Part shown: positions 8,726 through 17,790 of the stretch, piece after piece
Position numbering within the stretch: the stretch's first letter is position 1
How the letters are laid out: every line of letters begins with the position of its first letter
Assembly (NCBI RefSeq): GCF_010095445.2
Contig: NZ_WFGV02000019.1
Span: forward strand, 1 to 64,000
From: Pseudomonas sp. TNT3
Lineage (GTDB): Bacteria; Pseudomonadota; Gammaproteobacteria; Pseudomonadales; Pseudomonadaceae
DNA: 64,000 nucleotides
Direction of reading: 5' to 3'
Position numbers and translations under genes: made by a program
Notes under the pieces: model-generated
Told to the model about the DNA's origin: nothing
What the model saw: only the letters and a program-made list of their open reading frames with translations
The model's database searches: none

Positions 8726-11604
8726 CGGCGGACCTCCGCTTTTGCGCCCCGAGCCTGACGGCGATCCTTGAGCAGGCGGGCCTGTTCTTCGCTGAAGGCT
8801 TGAAAGCGTTTTTGCCACTCGGAAGGGTGGTACACGCGGCTGACTTCCACGGCGGTGACCTTGTATTCCGGGCAGTTGGTCGCCCAGTCGGAGTTGTCGG
8901 TGGTGATGACGTTGGCCCCCGATTCCGGGAAGTGGAAGGTGGTGTACACCACACCCGGCGCGACCCGTTCAGTGACCCGCGCCCGCAACACGGTCTGCCC
9001 GGCGCGGCTGCCGATACCGACCCAGTCACCTTCATTGATGCCACGGCTCTCGGCATCGGTCGGGTGGATTTCCAGACGGTCTTCGTCATGCCAGGCGACG
9101 TTGTCGGTGCGCCGTGTCTGGGCGCCGACGTTGTACTGGCTGAGGATGCGCCCGGTGGTCAGCAGCAACGGATAACGGCCGTTGACCTTCTCCTCGGTGG
9201 GCACATACCCGGTGAGCATGAAGCGCCCCTTGCCGCGCACGAACTGCTCGATGTGCATGGTCGGCGTGCCGTCCGGTGCCGCGGCGTTGCACGGCCATTG
9301 CAAGCTGCCGTGACGATCCAGTTCGACGTAGCTGACGTTGGTGAAGGTCGGCGTCAGGCTGGCGATTTCATCCATGATGTCCGACGGATGCGAGTAGTTC
9401 ATCGGATAGCCCAAGGCGTTGGCCAACGCCACGGTGCCTTCCCAGTCGGCCTTGCCGCCCAGCGGTTCCATGACCTTGCGCACTCGCGAGATGCGTCGCT
9501 CGGCGTTGGTGAAGGTGCCGTCCTTTTCCAGGAACGAACAGCCCGGCAGGAACACGTGGGCGAACTTGGCGGTTTCGTTGAGGAAGATGTCCTGCACCAC
9601 GATGCATTCCATCGCCGACAGCGCTGCTGTCACGTGCTGTGTATTGGGATCACTCTGGGCGATGTCTTCACCCTGGCAATACAAGCCCTTGAACGTGCCG
9701 CCCAGCGCAGCCTCAAACATGTTGGGAATGCGCAGGCCCGGATCAGGTTGCAGGGTGACGTTCCACGCCTGTTCAAACTCCGCGCGTACCACCTCGTTGG
9801 AGATGTGCCGGTAACCGGGCAACTCGTGGGGGAACGAGCCCATGTCGCAGGAGCCCTGAACGTTGTTCTGCCCCCGCAGCGGGTTCACGCCCACGCCTTC
9901 ACGACCGATGTTGCCGGTGGCCATCGCCAGGTTGGCAATGCCCATGACCGCAGTGCTGCCCTGGCTGTGTTCGGTGACGCCGAGGCCGTAGTAGATCGCC
10001 GCGTTGCCGGCGCTGGCAAACAGGCGGGCGGCGGCGCGGATGTCGGCAGGCGCCACGCCGCAAATCTCGCCAAGGACTTCAGGCGAGTTTTCAGCGCGGC
10101 TGACGAACTCGCTCCAGCGAGCAAAATCGCTACCCTCGCAACGGGCGTCGATAAAGGCCTGGTCGAGCAAACCTTCGGTGACGATCACATGGGCCAGGGC
10201 GTTGAGCATGGCCACGTTTGTGCCCGGACGCAGGGCCAGGTGCAGCTCGGCGCGGGCGTGCACCGAGTCCACCAGATCGATACGCCGCGGGTCGATGACG
10301 ATCAGCCGTGCGCCTTCACGCAAACGGCGTTTGAGTTGCGATGCGAACACCGGGTGGGCATCGCTGGGGTTGGCGCCCATCACCAGGATCACGTCGGCTT
10401 TCATCACCGAGTCGAAACTCTGAGTACCGGCGGACTCGCCCAGGGTTTGCTTCAGGCCGTAGCCGGTCGGCGAGTGGCAGACCCTCGCACAGGTGTCGAC
10501 GTTGTTATTGCCGAACGCCGCGCGAACCAGTTTCTGCACCAGGTAGGTTTCTTCGTTGGTGCAGCGACTTGAGGTGATACCACCAATGGAATCGCGGCCG
10601 TATTTCTGCTGCAAACGACGGAATTCGCTGGCGGCATAGGTCACCGCTTCCTCCCAGCTGACTTCCTGCCACGGGTCGTTGATGTGCTGGCGGATCATCG
10701 GTTTGGTGATGCGATCCGGGTGCGTCGCGTAACCCCAGGCGAAGCGCCCTTTGACGCAAGAGTGGCCGTGGTTGGCCTGGCCGTTTTTATCCGGAACCAT
10801 ACGCACCAGTTTGTCGCCTTTCATCTCGGCGCGGAACGAGCAGCCCACGCCGCAATAGGCACAGGTGGTGATCACGCTGCGTTCGGGTTGACCCAGTTCG
10901 ACCACGCTTTTTTCCATCAGGGTCGCGGTCGGGCAGGCTTGCACACAGGCGCCGCAGGACACGCATTCGGAGTCGAGGAAGTTGTCACCCCCAGCGGCGG
11001 CCACCCGGGATTCAAAACCGCGCCCGGTGATGGTCAGGGCAAAGGTGCCCTGGGTTTCTTCGCACGCGCGCACGCAGCGGTTGCAGACGATGCACTTGCT
11101 CGGGTCGAAATCGAAATAGGGGTTGGAGGTGTCCTTGACGTCGGCGAGATGGTTGTCGCCTTCGTAGCCGTAACGAACTTCCCGCAGACCGACCTGGCCG
11201 GCCACGGTTTGCAATTCGCAGTTGCCGTTGGCCGAGCAGGTCAGGCAGTCCAGCGGGTGATCGGAGATGTACAACTCCATGACGTTGCGCCGCAGGGTTG
11301 CGAGCTTCGGCGTCTGGGTGTGCACGCTCATGCCTTCGGTGACCGGCGTGGTGCAGGAGGCCGGATAGCCGCGCATGCCGTCGATTTCCACCAGGCACAT
11401 GCGGCAGGAACCGAAGGCTTCCAGGCTGTCGGTGGCACAGAGTTTCGGAATGGTGGTGCCCAGCAGTGCAGCGGCGCGCATTACCGAGGTGCCTTCGGGC
11501 ACGCTGATGCTGCGACCGTCGATGTTCAGGGTGATTTGCACCTGGCTGTCGCGGGCAGGCGTGCCCAGATCGATGTCGGTTTTCGGGTCGAAGAGAGTGA
11601 TCAT
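8722..11604 (-). CDS. fdsA: NAD-dependent formate dehydrogenase, molybdenum alpha subunit
   Basis: 960-residue catalytic subunit that oxidises formate to CO2 at a bis-pyranopterin molybdenum site. In order: an N-terminal [2Fe-2S] domain (CATDSLEAFGSCRMC), a His/Cys cluster segment (HPLDCLTCSANGNC), two ferredoxin-type clusters (CIVCNRCVRAC, CVSCGACVQACP), the MopB [4Fe-4S] site (CAYCGVGC), then the molybdopterin domain. The catalytic cysteine lies in CARVCHSPTGYG with the following His, as in cysteine-type formate dehydrogenases. The start at 11604 overlaps the beta-subunit stop (ATGA); a longer frame lies inside fdsB. The 2Fe-2S N-terminus, as in NuoG-like proteins, fits electron transfer to the NADH-forming beta/gamma subunits. 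Confidence 0.97.
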   Translation of the reverse strand: MITLFDPKTDIDLGTPARDSQVQITLNIDGRSISVPEGTSVMRAAALLGTTIPKLCATDSLEAFGSCRMCLVEIDGMRGYPASCTTPVTEGMSVHTQTPKLATLRRNVMELYISDHPLDCLTCSANGNCELQTVAGQVGLREVRYGYEGDNHLADVKDTSNPYFDFDPSKCIVCNRCVRACEETQGTFALTITGRGFESRVAAAGGDNFLDSECVSCGACVQACPTATLMEKSVVELGQPERSVITTCAYCGVGCSFRAEMKGDKLVRMVPDKNGQANHGHSCVKGRFAWGYATHPDRITKPMIRQHINDPWQEVSWEEAVTYAASEFRRLQQKYGRDSIGGITSSRCTNEETYLVQKLVRAAFGNNNVDTCARVCHSPTGYGLKQTLGESAGTQSFDSVMKADVILVMGANPSDAHPVFASQLKRRLREGARLIVIDPRRIDLVDSVHARAELHLALRPGTNVAMLNALAHVIVTEGLLDQAFIDARCEGSDFARWSEFVSRAENSPEVLGEICGVAPADIRAAARLFASAGNAAIYYGLGVTEHSQGSTAVMGIANLAMATGNIGREGVGVNPLRGQNNVQGSCDMGSFPHELPGYRHISNEVVRAEFEQAWNVTLQPDPGLRIPNMFEAALGGTFKGLYCQGEDIAQSDPNTQHVTAALSAMECIVVQDIFLNETAKFAHVFLPGCSFLEKDGTFTNAERRISRVRKVMEPLGGKADWEGTVALANALGYPMNYSHPSDIMDEIASLTPTFTNVSYVELDRHGSLQWPCNAAAPDGTPTMHIEQFVRGKGRFMLTGYVPTEEKVNGRYPLLLTTGRILSQYNVGAQTRRTDNVAWHDEDRLEIHPTDAESRGINEGDWVGIGSRAGQTVLRARVTERVAPGVVYTTFHFPESGANVITTDNSDWATNCPEYKVTAVEVSRVYHPSEWQKRFQAFSEEQARLLKDRRQARGAKAEVRR

Positions 11605-13157
11605 TGCTCGGCCTCCGAAGGCTGCAGACCGAAGTCGGCGGGGAAGTACTTGAGGGCGCTGGCCACCGGAAACGGGGCCATGCCGCCCAACGCACAGAGC
11701 GAACCGTATTGCATCGTGTCGCACAGGTCCTTGAGGATGATGGCTTGCGCATCACGACCGTTCTGGTCGGGCGCGGCCAGCAGGCGGTCGATCACCTCCA
11801 CGCCACGGGTCGACCCAATGCGGCACGGCGTGCATTTGCCGCAGGATTCCTCGGCGCAGAACTGCATCGCAAAACGCGCCATTTGGGACATGTCCAGCGT
11901 GTCATCCGCCACCACCACACCACCGTGGCCGAGCATCGCGCCCATGGCTGCGAAGGCTTCGTAATCCAGCGGCGTATCGAACTGCGACGGCGGCACCCAC
12001 GTGCCAAGCGGACCGCCCACTTGCACAGCCTTCAATGGCCGGCCACTGGCGGTACCCCCGCCGTAGCCTTCCACCAGTTCGCGCAAGGTCAGGCCAAACG
12101 CCCGTTCCACCAGACCGCCGTGACGAACATTGCCCGCCAATTGGAAAGGCATGGTGCCCAGGGAACGGCCCATGCCGTAATCACGATAAAACTGCGCGCC
12201 CTTGGCCAGAATCAGCGGTACCGAGGCCAGGGTCAGCACGTTGTGCACCAGGGTCGGCAGGCCGAACAAACCTTTCAGCGCGGGGATGGGCGGCTTGGCG
12301 CGAACGATCCCGCGCTTGCCTTCAAGGGAGTCCAGCAGCGCGGTTTCCTCACCGCAGATGTAGGCACCGGCACCGACGCGCACTTCCATGTCGAAGGCCT
12401 GACCGCTGCCGCCGACATTCGCGCCCAGGTAGCCGGCGGAACGGGCGATGTTCAGCGCTACACGTAACGTGGCCACGGCGTCGGGGTATTCCGAGCGCAC
12501 ATAGATGTAGCCATAAGTGGCGCCGACGCAAAGACCGGCAATGGCCATGCCTTCGATCAGCAGGAAAGGGTCGCCTTCCATTAGCATACGGTCGGCAAAG
12601 GTGCCGGAGTCGCCTTCGTCGGCGTTGCACACGATGTACTTTTGCACAGCCTCGTTAGCGCGCACCGTGCGCCATTTGATCCCGGCTGGAAACGCTGCGC
12701 CGCCACGGCCACGCAGGCCTGAATCGAACACTTCAGTCGCAGTGTGCTCGCCGCCTATTTTGACGGCCCTTTGCAAACCCTCGAACCCACCGTGGGCCCG
12801 GTAATTGTCCAGGGACAGCGGCCGAGTGATGCCGGCGCGGGCGAACAACAGGCGTTGTTGCGTCTTCAGATACGGTAATTCTTCCACCAGACCCAAAGCC
12901 AGTGGATGCGCGGATGGCTCGCCTTGCAGCGCGTCGAGCACGGACGGCACATCGGCAGCGGTCAGTGGGCCGAAACCGATCCGGCCTTGCGGGCTGTCCA
13001 CTTCCAGCAGCGGTTCCAGCCAGTACAAGCCGCGCGAACTGGTGCGCTGCAACTCCAGCGGCAGATTGCGTTCCCGGGCCTGGGTAATCAGAGCGACGGA
13101 CACCTCATCAGCGCCCACGGCACGGGCCAGCGAATCAGCAGGCAAATAAAGAGGCAT
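11601..13157 (-). CDS. fdsB: NAD-dependent formate dehydrogenase, diaphorase beta subunit
   Basis: 518-residue NuoF-like subunit that binds FMN and NAD and hands formate-derived electrons to NAD+. Visible signatures are GLRGRGGAAFPAG for NAD binding, the FMN segment [14 protein letters not shown], and the [4Fe-4S] ligand run ESCGKCTPCRIG with a distal cysteine in LCALGG. The extra N-terminal ~90 residues resemble the thioredoxin-fold extension of FdsB. The start at 13157 (ATG) overlaps the gamma stop by one base (TGATG); the longer frame upstream has no homology and overlaps fdsG. The stop overlaps the fdsA start. Confidence 0.96.
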   Translation of the reverse strand: MPLYLPADSLARAVGADEVSVALITQARERNLPLELQRTSSRGLYWLEPLLEVDSPQGRIGFGPLTAADVPSVLDALQGEPSAHPLALGLVEELPYLKTQQRLLFARAGITRPLSLDNYRAHGGFEGLQRAVKIGGEHTATEVFDSGLRGRGGAAFPAGIKWRTVRANEAVQKYIVCNADEGDSGTFADRMLMEGDPFLLIEGMAIAGLCVGATYGYIYVRSEYPDAVATLRVALNIARSAGYLGANVGGSGQAFDMEVRVGAGAYICGEETALLDSLEGKRGIVRAKPPIPALKGLFGLPTLVHNVLTLASVPLILAKGAQFYRDYGMGRSLGTMPFQLAGNVRHGGLVERAFGLTLRELVEGYGGGTASGRPLKAVQVGGPLGTWVPPSQFDTPLDYEAFAAMGAMLGHGGVVVADDTLDMSQMARFAMQFCAEESCGKCTPCRIGSTRGVEVIDRLLAAPDQNGRDAQAIILKDLCDTMQYGSLCALGGMAPFPVASALKYFPADFGLQPSEAEQ

Positions 13158-13633
13158 CACGCGTCCTCCCGGCAAGCGTCGAGCAAGGCATCCAGACGCT
13201 CGGCACTGAGTCGCGCATGCACCCGGCCATCCAGCTCCAGAGCAGGCGAACAAGCGCAGGCGCCGAGGCAATACACCGGACGCAAACTGATGCTGCCGTC
13301 GGCGCTGCTGCCGTGGTCATCGAGCTGCAGACGATCGCGCAACTGCGCCGCCAACTGCTCGGCGCCGCGACTCTTGCAGGACTCGGCGCGGCACAGACGC
13401 AAGATATGCCGCGCTGGCGGCGCAGTACGGAAGTCATGGTAGAAGCTGATCACGCCACGAATCTCGGCCTGACTCTGGTTCAGGGCGTGGGCAATCTCGG
13501 GGACGGCGGCGTCGGGGATGTAGCCGATGCGTTCCTGAATATCATGAAGAATGGGCAACAGCGCACCCGGGGAGCCCTTATGGCGCTCCAGCAGACTGTT
13601 GACCACTGGCAGGTGCAACATCTCATCAGGCAT
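13157..13633 (-). CDS. fdsG: NAD-dependent formate dehydrogenase gamma subunit
   Basis: 158-residue NuoE-like subunit carrying one [2Fe-2S] cluster. The four ligands are visible in the pattern CRAESCKSRG and VYCLGACACSP, the typical C-x4-C ... C-x3-C arrangement. It is the first gene of the fdsG-fdsB-fdsA-fdsD operon, whose members overlap by one to four bases, so all four subunits should be translated in a coupled way. No fdhD/fdhE maturation genes or dedicated regulator are visible next to it in this window. The promoter should lie in 13634-13950, but no clear box could be assigned. Confidence 0.95.
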   Translation of the reverse strand: MPDEMLHLPVVNSLLERHKGSPGALLPILHDIQERIGYIPDAAVPEIAHALNQSQAEIRGVISFYHDFRTAPPARHILRLCRAESCKSRGAEQLAAQLRDRLQLDDHGSSADGSISLRPVYCLGACACSPALELDGRVHARLSAERLDALLDACREDA

Positions 13634-14130
13634 TCAGCAATCCTCACGGTCACGGACGAACCAGAAGGTCGTCGGTCGTCCGAAAGTGTCGGCTGCGGCA
13701 TTCACACCACGTCACGGTATCGTGGATTTTCAGGCCGTTGGCCAGGGCACCCTGAACGGGCATCTTGTTGTGCCCGGTGCGGTCTTTGCCGAACCTCTAC
13801 TGGGCATAAAGAGCAGCTTGCCACGCGGCTATTGATCGAACGGCACCAAAGCGACGTGTTCGGTTCTGCCTACGACTCTCCATTGAGTCTAGATGACTGC
13901 CGCAACAGGCGTTCACTCACCGGCCTGATTCCCTCAGGGCCGGTCGATGGCTCATGTATAGCAAGCATTGTGGGTAGGAAACAGCGTCAGATCCGTGGGT
14001 ATTTCGAGGAGCAGATGCATTGAGCCACGCCACAAAACCCCTGTGGGAGCCAGCCTGCTGGCGATAGCGCCAGCCCAGCCCTGCTGCAAGCTTATCCAGA
14101 TGAGTCCACCTTCCCAAACGCCAGAAACAC
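13634..14130. other. intergenic region upstream of fds operon with one REP
   Basis: About 500 bases without a supportable gene. It must contain the minus-strand fds promoter. At 13919-13942 there is an imperfect GC-rich hairpin (CCGGCCTGA paired with TCAGGGCCGG). A single REP (GTGGGAGCCAGCCTGCTGGC, then GATAGCGCCAGC) occupies about 14044-14075. Short open frames crossing the region have no recognisable product. Confidence 0.5.
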
Positions 14131-14155
14131 AAAAGCCCGGCGAACCGGGCTTTCT
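14131..14155 (-). terminator. intrinsic terminator of the small lipoprotein gene
   Basis: AAAGCCCGG, short loop CGAA, CCGGGCTTT: a perfect stem of nine pairs. Read on the minus strand it follows the stop at 14171 by about 16 bases and is followed by a T-rich GTGTTTCTGG. Confidence 0.75.
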
Positions 14156-14170
14156 CGAGCCGAGCGCTGC

Positions 14171-14506
14171 TTAGTTGGCAGTTTTCAGCTTGATTACATC
14201 GCCGGAGACGGTGGTGGTGTAGCCGTTCAGGACCCAGGCCCAGAACCACTTTTCCTGCACTTGAGTATTGATCAGTGCGTCGCCACCCTTGGCCTGGATT
14301 GCAGCGTCCTGCGCGCGAACAAAACGGGAGTTCTGACGAATCGGGATCAGACCGAACAGCATCAGGCCTGTAGCGCTGGCCTCACTGTGGCCAACGACGG
14401 TGTACTGATTGCTTTCGTAATGCGGGGACTTCATAGCGGTGCCGGTGCAGCCCGCAAGAACCAAACCACATACTGCAGAAGCGATGATTTTACCGAAGGA
14501 CTTCAA
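14171..14506 (-). CDS. small lipoprotein of unknown function
   Basis: 111-residue protein with a lipoprotein signal: a basic start (KSFGK), a hydrophobic stretch and the lipobox LAGC, so it is expected to be lipidated and exported. I chose the TTG at 14506 because GGAG lies six bases ahead of it; the upstream ATG frame (start 14539) has no ribosome site and places 11 unrelated residues before the signal. The mature part includes ATGLMLFGLIPI and a WFWAWVLNGYTTTVSGDVIKL end, a pattern seen in small conserved Pseudomonas lipoproteins. I cannot give a function. It is a monocistronic gene with its own terminator. Confidence 0.75.
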   Translation of the reverse strand: MKSFGKIIASAVCGLVLAGCTGTAMKSPHYESNQYTVVGHSEASATGLMLFGLIPIRQNSRFVRAQDAAIQAKGGDALINTQVQEKWFWAWVLNGYTTTVSGDVIKLKTAN

Positions 14507-14651
14507 GGTGTTACTCCATGGAAAAGCGCCCGGATCCAATTACCGGGGAGCGGCACTGTACCGGAAGTGGCTCGCGCTTTTGGCATTTTTGACACCTATG
14601 CCCTCTTGTTATCGCTGACGTCTATTGATCGTGATGACCCAAGGCGAAACA

Positions 14652-15587
14652 TCAGGAGTTTGTTTTCAAAACATCGGCATGCGTCAGTAACCACTGCTGG
14701 AAACTGCGAACGGCAGGCAGCGGGTTGCGGTGGTGCGGTTGCATCAGGTACAGGCGGCCACGGCTGCGCATGCTGTGGGGTAATGCCATCTGCAGGCGGC
14801 CCGACGCCAGTTCGCCTTCAAGCAGGCTTTTCCAGCCCAGGGAAACCCCTTGGCCCATGACCGCCGACTGCATCAGCAATTGGTAGCTGTTGGTGCGCAA
14901 GGCGTGCCTCGGGCTGTGGTAGCTGGCGCCAGCATCGGAGAACCAGTCGGCCCAGGTCAGCCAGTCGTGGTAATGGTCTTCCACGATCAGCAGGGTGTGG
15001 TCTTCGAGCAGATGCGCCGCGTCCCGAATCTCGCCGCGGCGCTGCAGATAACCGGGGCTGCAGACGGCGATTACCTCCTCGGTTTCAAACACCGGTGACA
15101 GCTCCAGACCATGGGGCGCGGGTAATTCGTCGAGGTGATAGAACAAGCCCAGGTCGTATTCGCTGACGTCCAGGTGGCTCGGGCTTTCGCTGCACAGAAT
15201 GCGGATGTCCAGGTCCGGGTGCTGGCTCTGGAAGTGTGGCAACAGCGCTGCCAGCCAGATCGAACTGATGGTCGGTGTGCTCGCCAGGGTGAGTTGCCGA
15301 TCCGCACCACGGCGGCGCAGTTCGGCGGATTCGCGATCCAGCTCGCGCAGCAGTCGCTGGATGGTGCGGAAGTAACGCTCACCGGCCGGCGTCAGGCTGA
15401 TGCCCAGCGCCAGACGGTGGAACAGCGGGCGCGCCAGGTCTTCTTCCAGACGCTTGATCTGTCGGCTGACCGCGCTTTGAGTCAGGTTCAGCTCGTGGGC
15501 CGCCTGGGTAAAACTCAAATGACGGGCGGCGGCCTCAAAGGTCTGCAGACAGTTGAGCGGTGGGAGATCGACGTTTCGGCGCGACAT
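14652..15587 (-). CDS. LysR-family transcriptional regulator (GcvA-like)
   Basis: 311-residue regulator. The N-terminal helix-turn-helix reads LSFTQAAHELNLTQSAVSRQ at about residues 24-43, as in GcvA/AmpR-type LysR proteins. The remaining ~220 residues fit the two-lobed substrate-binding domain, which senses a small ligand. The start at 15587 (MSRRN) is preferred to an ATG 11 codons earlier because homologous GcvA-like proteins begin a few residues before the PPLNCLQTFEAAAR phrase. It lies 83 bases after the hydrolase gene in the same direction and may control the hydrolase/BCCT genes. Confidence 0.92.
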   Translation of the reverse strand: MSRRNVDLPPLNCLQTFEAAARHLSFTQAAHELNLTQSAVSRQIKRLEEDLARPLFHRLALGISLTPAGERYFRTIQRLLRELDRESAELRRRGADRQLTLASTPTISSIWLAALLPHFQSQHPDLDIRILCSESPSHLDVSEYDLGLFYHLDELPAPHGLELSPVFETEEVIAVCSPGYLQRRGEIRDAAHLLEDHTLLIVEDHYHDWLTWADWFSDAGASYHSPRHALRTNSYQLLMQSAVMGQGVSLGWKSLLEGELASGRLQMALPHSMRSRGRLYLMQPHHRNPLPAVRSFQQWLLTHADVLKTNS

Positions 15588-15670
15588 GAGGTATCCACTG
15601 GCAAGAGGTAACCCCAGCAAACTGGGGTCGACCGGTAATCAGATTCCGGAGCATCCTGCCATTCCCGGCC

Positions 15671-17680
15671 TCACAGTGCGACCCGGGCGACGCGTTTGCT
15701 CCACTGGCGGTGATGCACCTGCTCGCCGTTCTCCCGTGCCACCTGCTCGGCCTCCACGTAGAACCATTGATCATCCGCGCGCAGGTGCAGGCTGCTGTCG
15801 ACTTCGACCGACCATTGCTCGCGCCCGACGCGGTACTGCCATTGAATATCGGCACGGGTCGACAGCGGGTCCCACGGCAAGGTGCGGTACTCCTCGGTGC
15901 AACGCTGATCGACCCACAAGCCATGGTCGAGAAAGCGCACCGCCCCCAGGTCGTCTTCGATGCGCACGCACACTTCACCGCTGCTGACGTCTTCGATCAA
16001 GGTGCGCTTGGGCGCGGCTGCGCGCAGGACTTCCAGGGCTGCCGGTGTCGCACTTTGCGGCGCTTCGAACGGGCATTCCACCGCGTCGCCGGTGAACACC
16101 GGCAGTTGCACGCTTTGCAGCCCGGGCAACAAGGTCAGGGTCGTCAGTTCGCGGCTCGGCCACAGCAGCGGAAAGCTGGCGGTACTGAGTGCGAGGCGCA
16201 GTCGGTAACCGGTCGGCAGTCGGACACCCACCTGATCCAGGCTCAACGTGACGTCCATTGGCTCGCCCGGCACAGGCGGCGTCAGCTGGGCGAAGTCGTC
16301 GCGCAGGTTGAGGTTCAGCACGCCATAGGTGAGCTGGCTGACCTGACCATCCGGCGCGACGGCGTTGAGTCGGGCGACCAGTTGTCCACAGGCGGTGTCG
16401 CTGCTCAGGCGCAACTTCAGGCGCACATCCCCCAGCAACGCCAGCGGCTCGGTCAGCGGTTGGGAGTCGAAGCACAGGGACTGGGCATCGTCGCGGCGCT
16501 GATCGGTCGGACCATCGGGACCGAACCAGATCGCGCAGTATTCGCCCTGATGCAGCCCGGTGGTCAGCGGTGAACAGATGCTGCGTGAAGCGCTCAACGA
16601 CTGTTGGCCCTGGCCCAAACCTTGATCGTCGAGGCTGAAGTCCGTCCATTGAATCTGCGGATCAGGCCAGCCGGTGGTCTGCACCCAGATGCCCGGACGC
16701 TCGGCGTAGCTGCCCTTGGGAGGCAGTACGTCTTGCAGATAGAACGTGCACGCGGCCTCGTCCATCACGCCATTGTCGATACCCTTGAGCCAGTGATCCC
16801 ACCAGCGCTTGGCTTCCTGCAGGAAACCGATGGCCGGGTTGGGCACGGCAAAGTGCGGGTACTTGTGAATCCACGGCCCGATCATGGCTTTTTTCGGGCA
16901 CTGGAGATTTTCCATCAGGCGCGGGACGGCATTCTTGTACGCATCGCCCCAACCGCCCACGGCGTAGACCGCTGCCTTGATCGCCGAATAGTCCTCACAC
17001 ACCGAACCGTGACGCCAGTAGTCGTCGCGCGTCTGATGTTGCAGCCAGGTCTCGGCCAGCAACGGCATGGCGTCCAGACGCTCCTGCCACAGGCCTTTCC
17101 AGCTTTCGCCGACCAGCAATGGATCGGGCACCGCTGCGCTGAAGTTGAGCATGGTCGCCGCCCAGCCGAAGTTCTCCATCAGCAGGTTGCCGCCCTTGTA
17201 ATGGATGTCATCGGCATAACGGTCATCGGTGGAGCACAGGGTGATGATCGCCTTCAAGGCTTCAGGCTGACGCGCCGCCACTTGCAAGCCGTTGAAGCCG
17301 CCCCACGAGATGCCCATCATGCCGACGTTGCCGTCGCACCAGGATTGCTGGCACAGCCACTCGATCACTTCCAGCGCGTCATTCTGTTCCTGGAGCAGGT
17401 ACTCGTCCGCCATCAAACCTTGGGACTCACCGTTGCCGCGCATGTCCACACGAATACACACGTAACCCTGACCGGCCATCCACGGGTGGGTCAGCGCATC
17501 ACGCACGGCCGTGCCGTCACGCTTGCGATAAGGCAGGTACTCGAGGATCGCCGGGAACGCCTGCTCACCCGCCGTATCGGGCAGCCAGATGCGCGCCGCC
17601 AGTTGAGTGCCATCGCGCAACGGGATCAGGCAATGCTCGATTTCACGAACCGTGTGGGCAAACTCGGTGATGATGTCCAT
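15671..17680 (-). CDS. CocE/NonD-family hydrolase (X-Pro dipeptidyl-peptidase fold)
   Basis: 669-residue serine hydrolase with an N-terminal alpha/beta-hydrolase domain and a C-terminal jelly-roll domain (X-Pro dipeptidyl-peptidase C-terminal type, from about residue 355). The nucleophile is Ser125 in GISWGG; VDMRGNGES precedes it and IGPWIHKYPH near 275 provides the probable catalytic His. Relatives cleave esters or amides (CocE, glutaryl-7-ACA acylase) or X-Pro peptides; the exact substrate is unknown. The start at 17680 has GGAG six bases upstream. It follows a BCCT transporter by 110 bases in the same direction, so it probably acts on an imported quaternary-amine or related compound. No signal peptide is visible, so it is likely cytoplasmic. 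Confidence 0.88.
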   Translation of the reverse strand: MDIITEFAHTVREIEHCLIPLRDGTQLAARIWLPDTAGEQAFPAILEYLPYRKRDGTAVRDALTHPWMAGQGYVCIRVDMRGNGESQGLMADEYLLQEQNDALEVIEWLCQQSWCDGNVGMMGISWGGFNGLQVAARQPEALKAIITLCSTDDRYADDIHYKGGNLLMENFGWAATMLNFSAAVPDPLLVGESWKGLWQERLDAMPLLAETWLQHQTRDDYWRHGSVCEDYSAIKAAVYAVGGWGDAYKNAVPRLMENLQCPKKAMIGPWIHKYPHFAVPNPAIGFLQEAKRWWDHWLKGIDNGVMDEAACTFYLQDVLPPKGSYAERPGIWVQTTGWPDPQIQWTDFSLDDQGLGQGQQSLSASRSICSPLTTGLHQGEYCAIWFGPDGPTDQRRDDAQSLCFDSQPLTEPLALLGDVRLKLRLSSDTACGQLVARLNAVAPDGQVSQLTYGVLNLNLRDDFAQLTPPVPGEPMDVTLSLDQVGVRLPTGYRLRLALSTASFPLLWPSRELTTLTLLPGLQSVQLPVFTGDAVECPFEAPQSATPAALEVLRAAAPKRTLIEDVSSGEVCVRIEDDLGAVRFLDHGLWVDQRCTEEYRTLPWDPLSTRADIQWQYRVGREQWSVEVDSSLHLRADDQWFYVEAEQVARENGEQVHHRQWSKRVARVAL

Positions 17681-17724
17681 CGGAGACTCCAAAGCAATAT
17701 TCAAGATTTTGATCGCGAGCCAAT

Positions 17725-17750
17725 GCCTCCCCCAAACATCGGGGAGGCAG
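17725..17750. other. perfect hairpin between transporter and hydrolase genes
   Basis: TGCCTCCCC and GGGGAGGCA form a perfect nine-pair stem around an eight-base loop, between the BCCT stop and the hydrolase start. There is no T run on either side, so it is more likely an mRNA stability or processing hairpin than a terminator. Confidence 0.5.
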
Positions 17751-17790
17751 GCGCTTGCTGAAACGGGAAGGGGTCAGGCCAGAGGCGGTT

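Noticed and set aside
8003..9089. Minus-strand open frames translating as ...GASLLAIAS... repeats
   Set aside because: They are translations of the REPIN array and of fdsA antisense; such phrases are typical false Pseudomonas proteins.
8800..10572. 590-codon open frame on the plus strand
   Set aside because: It is antisense to fdsA, whose cluster and molybdopterin motifs are unmistakable.
13634..14030. A fds regulator or fdhD-like gene upstream of fdsG
   Set aside because: No frame of sufficient length or with recognisable motifs is present.
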